In this document: in pieces, positions 5,639 through 11,712 of the stretch | Numbering within the stretch: position 1 is the stretch's first letter | How the letters are laid out: each line of letters starts with the position of its first letter | NCBI GenBank assembly: GCA_030706015.1 | Contig: JAUZPI010000087.1 | Coordinates: 1 to 15,573 of the forward strand | DNA from: Bacillota bacterium | Lineage (GTDB): Bacteria > Bacillota > Clostridia > Clostridiales > Clostridiaceae | Direction of reading: 5' to 3' | DNA: 15,573 nucleotides | Notes under the pieces: generated by a model | Seen by the model: only the letters and a program-made list of their open reading frames with translations | Databases searched by the model: none | What the model was told of the DNA's origin: nothing | Program-made: the position numbers and the translations under genes

Positions 5639-5867
5639 AATAATTCTCTAGCTCATTATTTATGTCATTTAACATAACGTCTATCTCGACCATTACTGAA
5701 TCTTCATTTGTAGGGAAAATGGATGGTTTAATTCCATCCTTCCTCATTCCAACAAGCCATTTGTCGATAAACACATACAAGTCAATTGGCTCTGCTTTGA
5801 AGTTTCTCCACTCATTAACAGCACAGTATTCTGCAAATTCTTTTTTAGGAAAGAAAGGAACTAACAT
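5637..5867 (-). pseudogene. C-terminal fragment of a DUF2750 protein
   Basis: The 76 residues match the second half of DUF2750 as I know it: a (L)PFFPKKEFAEYC block (usually LPFWPHKEFAELC), NEWRNFKAEPIDL, a WLVGMRKDGI block, an IFPT motif and the end LNDINNELENY. DUF2750 proteins are usually about 115-125 residues, so roughly 45 N-terminal residues are missing. The ATG at 5867 lies where the conserved block begins and has only a poor AGGT site three bases before it. The sequence upstream belongs to a different family (5873-6085), so the N-terminal half was lost in a deletion that joined the two. It may still be translated, perhaps by coupling. DUF2750 function is unknown. Confidence 0.6.
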
Positions 5868-5872
5868 ATTAC

Positions 5873-6085
5873 CTAATCATCTCCATCAGTATTCAAAAGC
5901 TCGATTACTTCAAAAATTCTTGGAAATTCGCTTATTTGTTTATGTTTATAAAGATCAATAAAATGATAAGCAAAATCCAATAAATCAATATAAAGTAACT
6001 GTTCTTCGCCATCATCATAATTTTCTTTATAAAATTGTACCCACCTGTTTTTATACGAAGGACACCCTTCAAGGAGTAAGTTCAT
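5873..6085 (-). pseudogene. N-terminal fragment of a DUF7674-like protein
   Basis: The 70 residues contain LLEGCPSYKNRWVQFYKENY, then LLYIDLLDFAYHFIDLYK and FPRIFEVIELLNTDGDD. This helical pattern resembles the first half of small cytosolic DUF7674-type proteins, in which a GD(E/D)xVK block normally continues for another 40-50 residues. Here the frame stops right after GDD. There is no ribosome binding site before the ATG at 6085, and a stop codon lies two codons upstream, so the extreme N-terminus may also be lost. The stop is five bases before the next remnant. Function unknown. The family assignment is tentative; truncation at both ends is better supported. Confidence 0.45.
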
Positions 6086-6088
6086 TAC

Positions 6089-6256
6089 TTATAAATCAAA
6101 ATAATAAGTATACGTCATTTGGTTAAAGAACTGGATTAAGTTATTCAGCATTTCACCATTACGACTTTTATACAAGATTCCTTCCACAATAACAAATTCA
6201 CAGTTATCTTTACCATATTCTGCGATTAAGCGAATCAAATCAATTGAAAGGTTCCC
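6089..6256 (-). pseudogene. Internal fragment of a P-loop (uridine-kinase-like) kinase
   Basis: A minus-strand frame bounded by stops encodes about 55 residues: GNLSIDLIRLIAEYGKDNCE, then FVIVEGILYKSRNGEMLNNL and IQFFNQMTYTYYFDL. This closely resembles the middle of a family of small Bacillus P-loop kinases (AAA_33 type). In these, a Walker A (GxSGxGKT) lies N-terminal to this part and a FEETxxRH block follows YYFDL; both are absent. It is therefore a dead central fragment. Its upstream edge (6254-6256) touches the recombinase remnant on the opposite strand, and its downstream edge touches the DUF7674-like remnant. Confidence 0.6.
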
Positions 6257-6548
6257 TTATCTTCGGAAAGAAAACGATGCAGCGATATTTGTAACTGAAC
6301 GATCTCCTCATCGCATGAGTATAGCTCAGGTGAGATTCGTCATCAAACGCATTTCGAATCGTGCAGGGATTGATAAAACCATCCATCCTCACCAGCTTAG
6401 ACACAGTAACGCAACTCACCTTTTAAATAACGGAGCTCCAATCGATGTGATTCAAAGTTTAATTGGTCATGAAAAAAGTGAAACCGCAAGGATATATGCA
6501 CAACTGAGCGGAAAGTTAAGACTAGAGCTTTATAGAAAGTATTTCTAA
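6252..6548 (+). pseudogene. C-terminal remnant of a tyrosine recombinase/integrase
   Basis: About 98 codons are recognisable, from FPYLRKENDAAIFVTERSPHR to the TAA at 6548; the frame is readable from upstream of the ATG at 6315. The segment has the HxLRH box (HPHQLRHSNATHLLNNGAP), the second His box (SLIGHEKSETARIYAQ) and the Tyr nucleophile in IYAQ. The first catalytic Arg and the N-terminal SAM-like core-binding domain are missing, so it cannot recombine DNA. The homology begins where the kinase fragment on the other strand ends, so a rearrangement joined the two. The remnant marks the former presence of an integrative element. A 14-bp hairpin follows immediately. Confidence 0.75.
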
Positions 6549-6553
6549 AGATA

Positions 6554-6590
6554 AATAGAGCAACGTCACTAAAATCGACGTTGCTCTATT
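6554..6590. terminator. Long hairpin after the recombinase remnant
   Basis: Arms 6554-6567 and 6577-6590 form a perfect 14-bp stem with a 9-base loop, six bases after the recombinase stop. It lacks a T-run on the plus-strand side; on the minus strand it is followed by TTTATCTTTAG. It also abuts repeat copy 3. Confidence 0.5.
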
Positions 6591-6662
6591 GAATTCTTGC
6601 ACCCTTTAGTTCAACAAAAAAAGGCTTTACCCCTTGATGAACTAAAGCATTCTTGTTAGTGA
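6591..6662. repeat. Intergenic terminator-like repeat, copy 3
   Basis: It begins with CTTGCACCCTTTAGTTCAAC, close to the right-end consensus of the other copies. An A-run follows (6616-6622), then GGCTTTA with TAAAGC (6 bp), and it ends TTCTTGTTAGTG. A second, longer pairing is possible: CTTTAGTTCA (6604-6613) with TGAACTAAAG (6638-6647). The A-run gives a minus-strand U-tail. It lies 54 bases after the yfiT stop. Confidence 0.5.
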
Positions 6663-6715
6663 AATAAATCTTAGTGGTGCTTTCTATCTTACTTTTACTT
6701 TCAAGAAGAAATAAT

Positions 6716-7234
6716 TTACCAGCCCTTATGACTATATAGGGAAGTAATATGTGCAAGATGATGTCGACCATGCCAAGCATAAATGCCTATATTTTTACCT
6801 ACTGGTACTTCGCCAGACTCTGGATGCATAAATGTTTTTTCCATATCAGCAGGACTTAGACTATGTAAAAGTTTGACCCAACGTTTATGCAATGCTTCAA
6901 GAAGAGATAATGAAATATCAATTGGTAATTTGTAATCTGGAAGTTCCGCCCATTTCCCTTCGTCATAAGGCTTTATTACAGGATTTTCTTCTGTAAGAGC
7001 TAATTTAAAACGAACATAAGCATTCATATGACTATCTGCAAGGTGATGTACAACTTGGCGAACAGTCCACCCTCCAGGACGATAAGCGGTATCAAGCTGT
7101 TCATTATCCAAGTCTTTTACAGCATCTCGTAATAATCCTGGTAAATCTTCAATCTCATTTATCCAACTCTTAGTCACATTGTTTGTAATCTCGCCATCAA
7201 ATTGAAATTGTCCAATTGGAAACCTTTCTTCCAC
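6716..7234 (-). CDS. yfiT: YfiT-family bacillithiol transferase (DinB fold)
   Basis: This 172-residue protein fits the YfiT/BstA family along its whole length: RPGGWTVRQVVHHLADSHMN (about 52-71), FKLALTEENPVIKPYDEGKWAEL, SLLEALHKRWV and the C-terminal YAWHGRHHLAHI (152-163). Family members are four-helix DinB-type proteins that bind a divalent metal through three His residues; the candidates here are H63 or H64, H158 and H162. The S. aureus homologue BstA is reported to transfer bacillithiol to electrophiles, so the likely role is cytosolic thiol-dependent detoxification, including of antibiotics. The start is GTG at 7234 with AAGGAGGAA about seven bases upstream. The gene seems to stand alone, with repeat copy 3 behind it. 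Length is normal and no key residue is missing. Confidence 0.92.
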   Translation of the reverse strand: MEERFPIGQFQFDGEITNNVTKSWINEIEDLPGLLRDAVKDLDNEQLDTAYRPGGWTVRQVVHHLADSHMNAYVRFKLALTEENPVIKPYDEGKWAELPDYKLPIDISLSLLEALHKRWVKLLHSLSPADMEKTFMHPESGEVPVGKNIGIYAWHGRHHLAHITSLYSHKGW

Positions 7235-7377
7235 CTAATATTCCTCCTTTAAAATCACTTTTAAATATTTTTACTTATTCTCCTTATAACTTAAATAAGA
7301 GATTCTAAAAATACGGTACCAATAATAGGTTCTTTATTTTTTCTTTAAATCCTTTACACCAACATATTTTATTTAAC

Positions 7378-7448
7378 TCCTTCTTCGTTAGTACAATAAA
7401 AAAGAGATCGTCATCGAAACCCCAATCTTTAACTCAAGCACTAAGTTA
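7378..7448. repeat. Intergenic terminator-like repeat, copy 4
   Basis: Left end CTTCTTCGTTAGTACAATAA, then AAAAAGAG, an eroded middle, and right end TTTAACTCAAGCACTAAGTTAGTTGAAG. Both ends match copies at 9163 and 10029 well, but the middle hairpin is badly decayed (only AGAT/ATCT). It ends 19 bases after the stop of the minus-strand amidotransferase-like gene (7468). The rest of 7235-7467 is AT-rich, with nothing else recognised. Confidence 0.5.
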
Positions 7449-7467
7449 GTTGAAGAAAAAATAAATG

Positions 7468-8163
7468 TTATTGTATTGCTATTTGAATTAATGCCCTAAT
7501 TAACGGGTGAACAATATTTTTTAATGCTGAACGTTCAGGCTGAAAAAGTGTCCCAATAAAGAAAGGATGATTAATTAGTTCCATGATACGAGTTTCTCCA
7601 TCAGTATCAACTCCTACAATTCGCATTCCTGCATTCTCTAGCAAAGGAGCAAACTCAGGATTTAAACCATAATTACAAATTCCGTATTGTTCAACAATCT
7701 CAATATCATCATATATATCCGCAACTTTTGAGCCTTGTGTAAGTGTAAATGTATGCGTTTTTTCACTTACGGAACAAGTGAGAGGAGCAACCAATATTAA
7801 TGAGGAAGTCGGATTCTCCTCAGCATGGTCTGCTTCTGAAAGTGCCAAAACATTCCTAGCAAACTCAATAATCATATGCTGAAAACCTCCACACGTTCCT
7901 AGAAAGGGTATATTATGTTCTCGTGCAAATCGGATACCATTTAATGCACCTTGCATACTCTTATAAGGACTAGCAGGAACTGTCCAAAGTGCTTGAAATG
8001 TTGCTAGTTTTTGTTCGAAACCTTTCTCTAAAGAAGAGGTTGGTATCCACTCAATTTCAATTTGACAACCAAGATCATTCGAAGCCAATTGAATAGCTTG
8101 AGGTATAGCAATATGTGCTACAACATCTGCGTCAAAATCACCAATTAATCCAATCTTACTCAT
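7468..8163 (-). CDS. CTP synthase C-terminal-like glutamine amidotransferase domain protein
   Basis: The 231 residues form one class-I glutamine amidotransferase domain of the kind found at the C-terminus of CTP synthase, without a synthetase part. The pattern ALWTVPASPYKSMQGALNGI (59-78) is followed by the nucleophile elbow FLGTCGGFQHMIIEFARN with C91. The usual FHPE motif that carries the catalytic His reads FQPE here (Q208, E210), so the standard Cys-His-Glu triad is incomplete. The stand-alone family annotated as CTP synthase C-terminal region-related (seleno)protein also seems to lack this His, so this may be a family trait rather than damage. Activity and partner are unknown; it should be cytosolic. 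AGAGGTG lies before the ATG, and a good sigma-A promoter lies at 8238-8211. The neighbouring genes do not indicate a pathway. Confidence 0.85.
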   Translation of the reverse strand: MSKIGLIGDFDADVVAHIAIPQAIQLASNDLGCQIEIEWIPTSSLEKGFEQKLATFQALWTVPASPYKSMQGALNGIRFAREHNIPFLGTCGGFQHMIIEFARNVLALSEADHAEENPTSSLILVAPLTCSVSEKTHTFTLTQGSKVADIYDDIEIVEQYGICNYGLNPEFAPLLENAGMRIVGVDTDGETRIMELINHPFFIGTLFQPERSALKNIVHPLIRALIQIAIQ

Positions 8164-8210
8164 AACAGCACCTCTTCAATTTAAAAGTAATTTTCATAAC
8201 ATAAAAAATA

Positions 8211-8238
8211 ATTTTAAGACTCTACTATGTCCAGTCAA
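8211..8238 (-). promoter_or_regulatory. Sigma-A promoter for the amidotransferase-like gene
   Basis: TTGACT (8238-8233) and TAAAAT (8216-8211) on the minus strand are 16 bases apart; each box matches consensus at five of six positions. The transcript would start near 8204, about 40 bases before the ATG at 8163. Confidence 0.6.
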
Positions 8239-8254
8239 CTAAATTCTTATTCGA

Positions 8255-8336
8255 CTATTCTGCCACTTTGGCAGAACAAGAAAAAAGCCACCAATAATAG
8301 CAGCACTGGATCTTCAACTCTTGCACCTTTTACTTG
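8255..8336. repeat. Intergenic terminator-like repeat, copy 5
   Basis: Starts TATTCTGCCACTTTGGCAG, where TTCTGCCA (8258-8265) pairs with TGGCAGAA (8269-8276) around three bases. AACAAGAAAAAAGCCACCAA follows, then TTCAACTCTTGCACCTTTTA. The ends and the A-run match the family; the extra left hairpin is peculiar to this copy. It lies 3' of the minus-strand gene ending at 8446, with a coding-like stretch between. Confidence 0.55.
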
Positions 8337-8445
8337 AAGAAGATTTCACTCAAAAATATACTATTTTTGGTCATTCTTTCCGACATACCAGACAATTTCA
8401 GGTTTCACATCCAAATGGAAGAAAATTAAAAGAAACAATATTTGT

Positions 8446-9102
8446 TTATTCCTCGTAGGGATTTTCGTAGTTGATAACAAAAATATTCCCTAATGAATAA
8501 TCAAAGCTTAACTCCCAAGCTTGAGGAAACTGCAATCTTTTATATATAGAAATTAAAACAGTTCTCCTTTGTTTTTCTAGTTGTTGAAAACGCAAGAGAA
8601 AAGAATCGAACTCCTGAACTGTTGATACAGAAATATTGATATGTTGTAAAGCTGCATCATTTGCATCAATTTCCATCAATGCTTTTGTTTCCTCTTCCGT
8701 AAGCTTACCTACTAAGGTGCCATCAACCGGTTTATTTTCGTTCACATTTTTCATGGTTTTTTCTCCTTTATAATATGAATTAAACAAGCGTTTTGGAACG
8801 AAATCTCTCGCGTTATAGAGTGTCCCATCATAATTCGGCAATATATATAATCCTTGCCGCCATGGTAAACCGTATTGAATTAATATCGGTTCCCATACCT
8901 TATACCTCTTTAGTTCGAATTCTTCTGCAATGCCTTCTATGTAGTTCACTAATTCCCTGTTTGGGTTGACTAGCTTTTTGATTAGCTTTCGAAAACCATT
9001 GATTTTTGCTGAAAAAGATTGATATAGGGGGAAAAAACGCTCATTTTCTTCTTTTGATAATTGACAAAGAATGGTTCCGAATCTCGGAATAAATCGACCC
9101 AC
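8446..9102 (-). CDS. Unrecognised 218-residue protein with an internal start site
   Basis: The frame starts at GTG 9102, eight bases after a perfect AGGAGG (9116-9111). I do not recognise a family. Residues 1-116 are a mixed, basic segment with RFIPRFGTILCQLSKEENE, a helix rich in Lys and Arg near 35-60, and aromatic-rich WEPILIQYGLPWRQGLYIL near 70-90. Residues 117-218 are a different, more acidic part (LTEEETKALMEIDAND, then PQAWELSFDYSLGNIF near the end). At the boundary the same frame contains AAAGGAG (8769-8763) and, eight bases later, ATG 8754, an excellent initiation site. The mRNA could therefore make both the 218-residue protein and a separate 102-residue C-terminal protein, or two ancestral genes may have fused when a stop codon was lost. 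No signal peptide or membrane segment is evident. Confidence 0.6.
   Translation of the reverse strand: MGRFIPRFGTILCQLSKEENERFFPLYQSFSAKINGFRKLIKKLVNPNRELVNYIEGIAEEFELKRYKVWEPILIQYGLPWRQGLYILPNYDGTLYNARDFVPKRLFNSYYKGEKTMKNVNENKPVDGTLVGKLTEEETKALMEIDANDAALQHINISVSTVQEFDSFLLRFQQLEKQRRTVLISIYKRLQFPQAWELSFDYSLGNIFVINYENPYEE
8752..8769 (-). promoter_or_regulatory. Internal ribosome binding site and ATG inside the 8446-9102 frame
   Basis: On the minus strand AAAGGAGAA (8769-8761) is followed after eight bases from its core by ATG (8754-8752), in frame with the long protein at its residue 117. The strength and spacing are as good as at any gene start in the window. It marks either an internal start or the start of a formerly separate gene. 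Confidence 0.5.
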
Positions 9103-9162
9103 CTTTATTACCTCCTAGCAAACTTACTAACGTTACTAATTTCTATATCCTTCTTAAATTAT

Positions 9163-9237
9163 CCTGCTCGTTAGCACAAGAAGAAAGCCGCCAATTATGG
9201 TAGCCAGTTCTTTAACTCAAGCACCCCGTTACTTCCA
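9163..9237. repeat. Intergenic terminator-like repeat, copy 6
   Basis: One of the clearest copies: ATCCTGCTCGTTAGCACAAG, then AAGAAAGCCGCC-AATTAT-GGTAGC (hairpin with one C-A mismatch), then CTTTAACTCAAGCACCCCGTTACTTCCAT. It lies between the divergent genes starting at 9102 (minus) and 9355 (plus), so it is the one copy without a minus-strand gene directly upstream of it. Confidence 0.6.
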
Positions 9238-9295
9238 TAAGAGTAGCACTTCTACAATTCACTTTATTCAATTCTCATTTTTATATAAATAATAG

Positions 9296-9326
9296 TTATG
9301 GGAAAGTTTTGAATTTATAGTATAAT
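9296..9326 (+). promoter_or_regulatory. Promoter of the alpha/beta hydrolase gene (weak -35)
   Basis: A perfect -10 box TATAAT lies at 9321-9326. The best -35 is poor (TTATGG at 9296-9301, 19 bases away). Transcription would start near 9333, which rules out the TTG at 9328 as the translation start. Confidence 0.4.
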
Positions 9327-9354
9327 TTTGTTAAAGCAAAAAAGGATGTGGAAT

Positions 9355-9981
9355 ATGAAAATTATTAGTGACAATACAAAATCAACCAACAGGTATATCC
9401 CATATAAACTTTATAAACAAGAAAAGAAATCTAATTCTCTTACTATTATTTTACCTGGTGCAGGTTATACTACACAGGCACCTTTACTTCACTATACAAC
9501 AGGAATTATGTTCAAAAAAGGTTCTGATGTTTTACTTGTAAATTATAATTACTCACAAGAGGTATTGTCTTCCTTAAGTGAAGATGAAATTACTTCCGAT
9601 GTTCAAGCAGTCATAGAAACAATCTTAAAAGATAACGATTACACTGACTTTACTATTGTTGCTAAATCAATAGGTACTATTGCGATGACTTATCTTTTAA
9701 AAAATCCAAATTACCATTCGGCAAAAGCTATATGGTTAACCCCTTTATTGCAACGGAACGATGTTTATAATGCTTTATTAAATAATAAAAATAAGGCACT
9801 TTGTATTATCGGTGATAAAGACCCTTGTTATATCTATGAAAAATTTGAAGAAATAAAAAAAAATAATCAATTAAATACAAATTTAATTGAAGGCGTTAAT
9901 CATAGTTTAGAGTTTAAAAGTGATATCTTCAAATCTATTGAAGTGCTAAAGGATGTAATGATTAAAATAGATGAATTTTAA
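9355..9981 (+). CDS. Alpha/beta hydrolase fold protein
   Basis: From ATG 9355, with AAGGA eight bases upstream, the protein has 208 residues. Upstream in-frame codons (TTG 9328, ATG 9346) have worse spacing, and the TTG lies before the predicted transcript start. The fold is visible: strand TIILPGAG (30-37, oxyanion-hole glycines), strand DVLLVNYN (58-65), the nucleophile elbow VAKSIGT with S105, strand CIIGDKD with D154 or D156 as the acid, and NHSLE with H183. These complete a Ser-Asp-His triad, so an esterase or related cytosolic hydrolase is likely; the substrate is unknown. It has no lid insertion. It is the only plus-strand gene between 6549 and 15137 and is tightly enclosed by repeat copies 6 and 7, with its own terminator overlapping the stop. 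Confidence 0.85.
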   Translation: MKIISDNTKSTNRYIPYKLYKQEKKSNSLTIILPGAGYTTQAPLLHYTTGIMFKKGSDVLLVNYNYSQEVLSSLSEDEITSDVQAVIETILKDNDYTDFTIVAKSIGTIAMTYLLKNPNYHSAKAIWLTPLLQRNDVYNALLNNKNKALCIIGDKDPCYIYEKFEEIKKNNQLNTNLIEGVNHSLEFKSDIFKSIEVLKDVMIKIDEF

Positions 9982-10008
9982 AACTGTGTAATTATTACAC
10001 AGTTTTTT
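9980..10008 (+). terminator. Intrinsic terminator overlapping the hydrolase stop
   Basis: AAAACTGTGTAAT (9980-9992) pairs perfectly with ATTACACAGTTTT (9994-10006) and runs into six Ts (10003-10008). The stem begins inside the stop codon (9979-9981). Confidence 0.9.
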
Positions 10009-10028
10009 ATAATGCTTCTTTTTTTAAG

Positions 10029-10104
10029 TATCCTGCCCTTTAGTACAATAAGAAAAAGCCGCTCAATTAGCAGCTCCGCATTATAGATTCAAGCTGCCAT
10101 TAGC
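10029..10104. repeat. Intergenic terminator-like repeat, copy 7
   Basis: ATCCTGCCCTTTAGTACAAT, then AAGAAAAAGCCGCT-CAATT-AGCAGC (hairpin with the same C-A mismatch position as copy 6), then GATTCAAGCTGCCATTAGCTTC. On the minus strand the hairpin runs into CTTTTTCTTATT, a good U-tail. It lies between the hydrolase terminator and the doubtful minus-strand frame at 10137-10319. Confidence 0.6.
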
Positions 10105-10136
10105 TTCAACTCGCTTAACCTCTGTTCCAAAAAGCC

Positions 10137-10319
10137 TTAACTCCATTCGTCCCGTCGTAGAGATATTAGTTCCATCCACCTTTTCTGAGCAAATAAATCT
10201 AGTCTTCTACGCTTATAGTCTTTTAAAGTGATTGGCTGCTTTGTTTTTAAAAATTTATTGAAAAACCACACTATTAACATTTTGATTAAAAAAATAGTAT
10301 GCTCCCTGTTATAAACCAC
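10137..10319 (-). CDS. Doubtful small membrane-anchored protein
   Basis: The frame (GTG 10319 to stop 10137) encodes 60 residues: a hydrophobic helix (HTIFLIKMLIVWFFNKFL) and then a strongly basic tail (LKDYKRRRLDLFAQKRWMEL). No ribosome binding site precedes the GTG or the internal ATG; a GGGAG lies 22 bases before that ATG. In its favour, it is followed by a terminator-like repeat just as the accepted minus-strand genes are, and it is cut off from the chemoreceptor gene by that gene's own terminator. It may be a relic. No family recognised. Confidence 0.3.
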   Translation of the reverse strand: MVYNREHTIFLIKMLIVWFFNKFLKTKQPITLKDYKRRRLDLFAQKRWMELISLRRDEWS

Positions 10320-10387
10320 CTGTGGATAAAATTTCTCTTAAAATGCAAGCTGTAAATCTAATCTTTCTTATTTATTTCCACAGTAAA

Positions 10388-10417
10388 ATAATAAAAAGAG
10401 CTGCCGAAGCAACCCTC
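10388..10417 (-). terminator. Intrinsic terminator of the chemoreceptor gene (UUCG loop)
   Basis: On the minus strand a 7-bp stem with two G-U pairs closes on a C(UUCG)G tetraloop (stem 10417-10398) and is followed by TTTTTATTATTTTA. It lies about 90 bases after the chemoreceptor stop at 10509. A coding-like frame through this region (10358-10597) reads straight through the hairpin and is not accepted as a gene. Confidence 0.8.
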
Positions 10418-10508
10418 ATTTTTTATTACATGCACCTTTTTTTTAATGTCCAATACCCCTATTGCGATAAAAGTTCCGCCTGATTGTCGGATCTTTATTA
10501 ATAAAGTT

Positions 10509-11435
10509 TTATAATAAATCCTTAAATGCTTTTGATTGGAAGTCCAATTCGCTTGCTGCAATTCCGATTTCAGTAAACTCTTGCAATGCCTGTTCAATAA
10601 GTTTCTGACTATTTGTAATTCCTAATTGTGAGCGTAGGGTACCTTCACTAATTCGTTTGATTTCACCTGTAATTCCTTCAATATGAGAATTAACTTCCTG
10701 GACAGATTCCTGTACACGGTCAGCTAACTTTCGGACTTCGGTTGCTACAACATTGAAACCCCTTCCATGTTCGCCTGCACGAGCCGCTTCAATTGCAGCG
10801 TTTAAGGCTAAAAGATTAGTTTGTGAGGCTATTCCTCGAATAGTTTTAACTATTTCTTCAATGGAGGTTGCTTGTATCTGTAAAGATTCAAGGATTTCAA
10901 AATTCTCTTTTGATTCGTTTACAAGTATTTTAGTCGCAGTTGCTATTTCATCACTTTTTTTAATCCCCTGCTCCGCCCGGCTATGCAATACATTGGCCAT
11001 CTGATGTAAATGGGAAGCAACTTGAATTGTATTATTTTCACGTTTTGTAATATCAGTTGCTATTTTCACAACACCTACTACTTTTCCATTTAGATCTAAA
11101 ACAGGAGAATAGGTTGCTTCAAGCCAAATTAGACGACCTAATTTCGTTACTCGTTGGATTTTTTCCTGAAAACTTTTCCCTTTGCGTAGGTTTCTCCAGA
11201 ATTCATCATATTCTCTGCTTTTCGCAAAATCATCTGTACAAAATTGCTTGTGAAGAAGATTTGGCATCTCAGAAACTTGGTATTCCATTGTTTTTGCAAA
11301 GTTATAATTTGCCCACAATACTTTTCCGTGAGCATCAAACTCTATCATTGCAAGTGAGCTTTCAATTGCTGTTAATACAGCACTTTCATCTAAAACTTGT
11401 GTATTTGCAAGTAAATTATTAGCTGTTATTGACAA
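10509..11435 (-). CDS. Soluble PAS-domain methyl-accepting chemotaxis protein
   Basis: The 308-residue protein has a PAS domain with PAC extension (about 18-132: AMIEFDAHGKVLWANYNF, the WLEATYSPVLD strand, the DITKRE end) joined by helix to a chemoreceptor signalling domain (about 140-300). The conserved hairpin tip, IRGIASQTNLLALNAAIEAA and RAGEHGRGFNVVATEVRKLA, lies at 200-240 and is the CheA/CheW contact. There is no transmembrane segment or HAMP domain, so it senses a cytoplasmic signal, perhaps redox or a bound cofactor. The signalling arms are short compared with full membrane receptors, as in other small cytoplasmic receptors. It starts at TTG 11435 behind GATGGGG; an extended -10 promoter lies at 11480-11472. 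It stands alone, away from other chemotaxis genes. Confidence 0.9.
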   Translation of the reverse strand: MSITANNLLANTQVLDESAVLTAIESSLAMIEFDAHGKVLWANYNFAKTMEYQVSEMPNLLHKQFCTDDFAKSREYDEFWRNLRKGKSFQEKIQRVTKLGRLIWLEATYSPVLDLNGKVVGVVKIATDITKRENNTIQVASHLHQMANVLHSRAEQGIKKSDEIATATKILVNESKENFEILESLQIQATSIEEIVKTIRGIASQTNLLALNAAIEAARAGEHGRGFNVVATEVRKLADRVQESVQEVNSHIEGITGEIKRISEGTLRSQLGITNSQKLIEQALQEFTEIGIAASELDFQSKAFKDLL

Positions 11436-11471
11436 ATTACCCCATCCCCCTAGTCTTGGTGTTCATCTTAT

Positions 11472-11480
11472 TTTATACCA
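11472..11480 (-). promoter_or_regulatory. Extended -10 promoter of the chemoreceptor gene
   Basis: TGGTATAAA on the minus strand fits the extended -10 form TGnTATAAT with one mismatch; no good -35 is present, as is common with this form. The start would be near 11465, about 30 bases before the TTG codon. No sigma-D motility promoter was seen. Confidence 0.45.
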
Positions 11481-11636
11481 GGTAGGATTTATTACTAAAT
11501 CTGAATGTGTAAATTAATAATTTTTTAGCGGATTAAGATGATCGAATCGAGTTACGTTTTAAAGATGAAACGTTTTAACTTCGTTTTGCATAAAGACTGA
11601 GTATTCCTCCAATTCAATCGCTAAGTGATTTATATA

Positions 11637-11678
11637 TTTGAAAAATAAAAAATAACCACCTATAATCATGTGGTTATT
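11637..11678 (-). terminator. Intrinsic terminator after the DUF3231 gene
   Basis: AATAACCAC (11651-11659) pairs perfectly with GTGGTTATT (11670-11678). The left flank GAAAAATAAAAA (about 11639-11650) becomes a U-rich tail on the minus strand. It lies 35 bases after the stop at 11713. A second small inverted repeat, AACACTGGTGTT (11693-11704), lies between them. Confidence 0.8.
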
Positions 11679-11712
11679 CATTTATAGTTATAACACTGGT
11701 GTTCAATTTTTA

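Noticed and set aside
6586..6780. 64-residue minus-strand frame over repeat copy 3 and the end of yfiT
   Set aside because: Covers the repeat hairpin and the yfiT 3' end in another frame; no start site.
10358..10597. 79-residue minus-strand frame whose second half reads like a protein
   Set aside because: Its first half is a shadow of the chemoreceptor gene and its second half reads through the UUCG-loop terminator at 10388-10417; no start site.
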